This document shows, one piece after another, positions 60,368 through 64,000 of a DNA stretch of 64,000 bases; the stretch's first letter is position 1, and the number at the start of each line of letters is the position of its first letter. Source of the stretch: Pseudopyrenochaeta lycopersici (lineage: Eukaryota > Ascomycota > Dothideomycetes > Pleosporales > Pseudopyrenochaetaceae); assembly GCA_003313425.1 (NCBI GenBank), contig NHZP01000063.1, forward strand, positions 181,917 through 245,916. Reading direction: 5' to 3'. Under the pieces are notes generated by a model. The model ran no database searches. It had not been told where the DNA came from and was given only the letters and a program-made list of their open reading frames with translations. The position numbers were made by a program, and so were the translations under genes.

Positions 60368-62974
60368 GGCAACCTTTCACTTAATGGATAATGGTCGATT
60401 AGGGAATGAACATGCTAGATAGAACGGGCTCGACGGGACATGTGCGGAGTCCAAACGTTACGCGAGTCAAAGGCATTGATTCTACTCTTGGGATCTGGGA
60501 CGAGACAGTGCAATGCCACAGCTGTTCGCTCGTGATGCGAGAGGACAGGATTTTCTGTTGGGAAGGCACACCGGCGGAGGAAGGGACGAGGCATGATGAG
60601 TTTAGGCCTCCATTGCAGGGGTCTGCTGGCGAGAGCCAATTGATCAAAAGCGGGAATACTCGCCGACGTAGATCGACCAATGTGCCGCGACAACGTCTCC
60701 AGCAAATAACGGGCTGGTGGGTGCATGTCTCTCCACCAACGTGTAACCAAAGAGAAAGGGTTTTACCTCCCAGCCGGGGGGTCCTGAAGATCCGAAGACC
60801 GTAGCGTCAATTAACCATAAGGCTGTGGGTAAAAAGGGACTACTGATTCGCTACGGGGTTGGCTCCGATGGTACAGATTGGTAGCTAAAATCGAACGGTC
60901 AACGACATGACTAAATTGGGTTACTCTTTCCTATAGGCTGGATTTCTAGGATAAATGTCTAAAGAACAATACTATCCTAAGCGCGACTTTGTATATTTAC
61001 GAGGGAAGGAGTTAAGATGCTAAAAGAGTGGATGCGTCTCGGCACCGGAGTGTCTCGGCATGCAGTGAGTGATATTATTGCTATTGTAATTGATGGCCTG
61101 CAGCGAAGACAAAGCAATATCTTGCACCGCATCGTGAAGTTGCACAATGGCTGTCGCGCCGCTAATTACAGGTTGAAGCTGAGTGCTTTAGTTGACAACA
61201 ACAGCTACGCAGCCGCCAAGGTTGAGGACTTAACCAGCGATGCGCCGAACGTGGGCAGAAAAGCACTAAGGCTCAAAACAGTCGCTGCTTGTTCTGGTTT
61301 TTGGCGTGGAACTATTTTGGTCACTGGGTCTCGCTATTGTTTTAGGGACCCTAGCTCAGCTCTGCCTGCTGTGGAACCATTTTTGGACTTCACCAAGTCG
61401 CGTACTACAAAGGCAAGTTCTATTTAGAGCTGACCTCACCTCGTTCTAATCCCTTTTCGCCTACGTCTTTCAAAAACACTGTCCCCGCAAGTACGAACCT
61501 ACCTCATCATGTACAGTGTGTGCTTCTCTCTGGTCACTGCCATACTGCTAGTCAAGGATCACTAAGAGTGCCGCGTCTGGATCGGCCCAGTCTTCCTCCT
61601 TACCACGGTCCGATTTCGTGTACCGAGCAGACTTCCCAATTTCTTGACATTGTTCCACGAACCAGTCGCCAATGCTCCAAAGAGCCCTTAGGCAAGAGCC
61701 TTCATCAAATTCAATCGGTCCACAAGTGTGAAACATTTTGATTTTGATTTGGTTCAGAATAGGAACCGACAAGAGTGTACTTAGTTGAAGATGTTCCACG
61801 CTCTCTTCCACAGATTTAGATGTGTATATGCCAAGTCGGTTCGTGTCAAGCTTTAGAAGCCGTTCGCAATCCAGGTTTAACGTAAACTTTCCATGTAATG
61901 AGCATGGCACACTGGTATTGGCCAAGCTGCGTTCGGACCCGTTTAGCAAGTTTTGGCCATTCGCAGGGCTGCGTTCACTGGCGATGCCGTCGCTATGTCT
62001 GCTTGGCCATGTCGGATAATATGCTGCAAGATGCCAATCAGTAATGTTACGATTGAGAGTATATGGTAATTGCTCTTGAAGGCTAACCTACGTGCGTTCG
62101 TCCCCATCGACGAGGGTGCGAGTTGAAGCAAAAGCAAGAATGCAACTGATGTCAGACTGCTGGTCGGCTACAAGTGCCCTATGAGCGAGGGAAGATGGTG
62201 ACGTCGTTGGGATCAGTTGATGCAGACCTTTTGAAGAGTCGAGTGTCTATAATATTAAAGTATCTCTCGTCATTCTGCGGCCCGTTTGACGTATTGCGTG
62301 CTTGGTTAGGCATCCTATGTATCGAGAGACACCCTTCCTTCATGCCTCGTCTACATCTTCTCGATCTTGTCGCCGCGACGCGCAGACGCTCGAATTCTCT
62401 TCATCGTGCCTCACCCACCATTAATAATTAGAGCAGGAATCATACTCACTGAATCGAGGCTGAACTCTCATACAGCGGAGGCAGCTGCCACCGATGACGG
62501 CGTTGTTACCTATACATATGCGAGTCCTGTTATGGACCTCGGCTACCGTTCATCTAGTGGCTCGGTAAAGAGTTCCGAACCGGAGGCAACCACAAGCAGC
62601 ACTGGGAGGAGTTCTTGGGCGACAGCGACAACACCTGGAAAGCGGCTAATTACCTGGACTCGTAGGCAAGCAGCTCGTTCGCCAGGACTCCTCCAACCAA
62701 GAAGCTGGGATATCGGTTGCGATGTGCTCAAGGAGTACCGAGGACGTGGTGGGTCGGACGAGGGATCAACGGCGGGTCTGCGGAGCGGTAGGGCGGCGCG
62801 ATGGTGTATCTTTAGAGCCATGTTCCGATTGGGCAGAGACAAAGGCCATCACATATATCACGGAGTAGTTACTTTAGAAGTGTCACTTCGCTGAAACACT
62901 ATTGCTCGGCTGTTAACACTTAGGATAGTGAGGAGAAGGTTCAGCACAGCACTTTTACAGTTTGAGATATCTTC
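60368..62974. other. no confirmed gene; two unrecognised ORFs and a chromodomain-like trace
   Basis: 60368-61000 is the promoter side of the regulator. Frames at 61017-61427 (plus, 136 aa) and 61548-61949 (minus, 133 aa) have no known domain; the second has a plausible amino-acid composition and might be an exon of an unmodelled gene. At about 62570-62665 one frame reads KQHWEEFLGDSDNTWKAANY, similar to the core of a retrotransposon chromodomain, but it is short and broken. Confidence 0.35.
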
Positions 62975-63160
62975 TCGCAGGTGAGGACAGACAGGCGGCT
63001 ACGAACGAGACGGTGGGGACCGGAGCACACGTCGACACTCGACACTGTCAACAACTTGGGCGCCCTCTACGCGGGCTTGGGCAGGCTTGAGGAGGCGGAG
63101 AAGATGTATCAGCGAGCGTTCAGTTGTCTGGGCTATGATGTCAGCCACTACTGCAGCACG
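62975..63160 (+). pseudogene. tetratricopeptide (kinesin-light-chain type) repeat fragment
   Basis: GPEHTSTLDTVNNLGALYAG followed by LGRLEEAEKMYQRAF is one full 42-residue-type TPR, the type found at the C terminus of fungal NB-ARC/NACHT receptors. It is cut off at 63160 by a pogo end. It lies on the strand opposite to the NB-ARC remnant at 63346-64000, so the two cannot belong to one transcript in their present arrangement. Confidence 0.75.
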
Positions 63161-63167
63161 AACGTGT

Positions 63168-63345
63168 TCCACCACTCAACTGGCAGCCCCACCAAATCAA
63201 CGCCTTACTCTGTACAATTACTCCACGACAGCGAATAATTTTATAACTGATAAATGGATGAGCTAGTCTGCCTGCGTCCACACTGATTTCGTTTGTGTCC
63301 TTGAATATGACATTTGCTGCACGTTGGTAGTGCTCGCTGACGTAC
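63168..63345 (-). mobile_element. 3' end fragment of a pogo-type element
   Basis: The boundary starts ACGTGTTCCACC with the AGCCCCACCAAA box also seen at 19023. Inside, the minus strand encodes the terminal knuckle CSKCHIQGHKRNQC of a pogo-type transposase. The remainder of the element is missing and there is no TA before the end, so the piece is the result of rearrangement. Confidence 0.65.
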
Positions 63346-64000
63346 CTTCCTCAAAAATTCCACCTCCGACTCCAGAGGTACGTTCGCTGCAACCAGCCCT
63401 GCGGTCATGCAGCAGCTCGTGCCGCTTCCTGTCTTCCGCTAGCTGGCCGCACCATCTGTGCAGCACTGAGTGCATTCAGTAGCTGCCCATGCCTTCTGTC
63501 GCCTCAGCGAGCGAGTAGCGACACAGTAGCCCTGTTGCCTCGACAATCTCTAGCTCGTTTTCTGCGATCCTATGCAACCATGCCGGAATGTTCATCTCTT
63601 TTGCTAGGTTCAGTGCTCCCGCAATCAACCCGTACCACAGCTCTCCGCTGTCTAAGAAACCCCTCAGCTTCAGCAGCCACCTTCAGAAGCCACCTCGCCT
63701 CCTCGCTCTGCCTCTGCAGCTACTCGTACGACACGGTCCAGGTTGTCAGCACGCTTCGGTCGCCGTACCCCTCCAGTGAAAAGCGGTCTTGCTTCTTCAT
63801 CAGACGCCCCCAAGTTTGGTTGTAGTGCTTTGTGTACGTCGACGCGGACACGTTTGTCTCACGCATATACGAGCCAGCTTGAGCGAGGGCGAGAGGCAGT
63901 CCGCTGAGGAGGTTGAGAACAGTGTTGGCGTCTGTCGAAGCATTGTCAGCGATGACGTCCACGACTTTACGCACATACTCTCTACCTACCTCAACCACCC
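63346..64000 (-). pseudogene. NB-ARC type NLR gene, 3' part, broken (5' part outside window)
   Basis: Entering from the right edge: VLNLLSGLPLALAQAGSYMR and FSLEGYGDRSVLTTWTVSYE, the end of an NB-ARC nucleotide-binding domain of fungal NLRs (STAND proteins for non-self recognition). A TAG at 63720-63722 replaces the expected Gln after VSYE. After a small insertion near 63670 the next frame continues with GFLDSGELWYGLIAGALNLA and IPAWLHRIAENELEIVEATG, then LHRWCGQLAEDRKRHELLHD. A pogo fragment cuts the gene at about 63345. The TAG is a CpA-to-TpA change. Confidence 0.8.

Noticed and set aside
62570..62665. Chromodomain-like peptide as a gene
   Set aside because: Only about 30 codons resemble a chromodomain and stops follow; too little to annotate as a feature of its own.
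1..64000. tRNA, rRNA or other structured RNA genes
   Set aside because: I looked for typical T-loop (GGTTCGAATCC-like) and rRNA words and found none that form a convincing gene; a covariance-model scan would be decisive.

Overview
The window looks like a transposon-rich accessory stretch of a filamentous ascomycete genome (Pezizomycotina). A Dothideomycete of the Pleosporales type is my best guess, but I cannot prove it from sequence alone. The evidence is short spliceosomal introns of 44-77 bp with GT..AG ends, typical fungal families (HET, Zn2Cys6, NmrA, PD-(D/E)XK, mpaB-type oxygenase, NLR with TPR), and a fungal transposon set (Tad-like LINEs with RNase H, a chromodomain gypsy element, pogo/Fot1, hAT and Tc1/mariner). 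Many inactivating changes are C-to-T or G-to-A at CpA/TpG, as left by repeat-induced point mutation (RIP).

Layout. 1-8.6 kb: hAT debris, two solo LTRs with perfect target duplications, a zinc-type alcohol dehydrogenase pseudogene with one early stop, and an inverted repeat carrying a Glu-Arg-coding microsatellite. 8.7-14.3 kb: an intact six-exon aldo-keto reductase, a pogo element with 45-bp ends, and an intact dienelactone-hydrolase-like gene. 14.8-19.2 kb: two related pogo elements and the end of a third, packed end to end with TA dinucleotides between them. 19.3-21.1 kb: a chromate transporter with a TGG-to-TAG stop near its C terminus.

21.6-34.1 kb is the most unusual part: three LINE-type segments on the minus strand, each bounded by the same short motif (GAGGAGTACAGTC or its first ten bases). 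The lowest segment carries an ORF with a BIR-like zinc domain joined to the 3' end of the neighbouring LINE. Into the (TTC)n tail of the second LINE a complete 5.2-kb gypsy element has inserted. It has identical LTRs, a 5-bp TSD, a predicted self-priming primer site, and gag and pol in one frame separated by a single UAG.

35.1-49.9 kb is the gene-rich part: a PD-(D/E)XK-like protein, a HET-domain protein followed by a 68-bp minisatellite, an NmrA-like protein, a hotdog thioesterase, an mpaB-like oxygenase gene split by a 3,045-bp hAT element with a perfect 8-bp TSD, and a glutathione S-transferase. 50-64 kb: hAT, Tc1/mariner and pogo relics, a secreted SnoaL-like protein, a Zn2Cys6 regulator, and a broken NB-ARC/TPR gene at the right edge.

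I see no operon-like or biosynthetic cluster logic. Most intact genes are single oxidoreductases, detoxification enzymes or self/non-self recognition genes scattered among mobile elements. All gene models were made by eye; splice sites are predictions.
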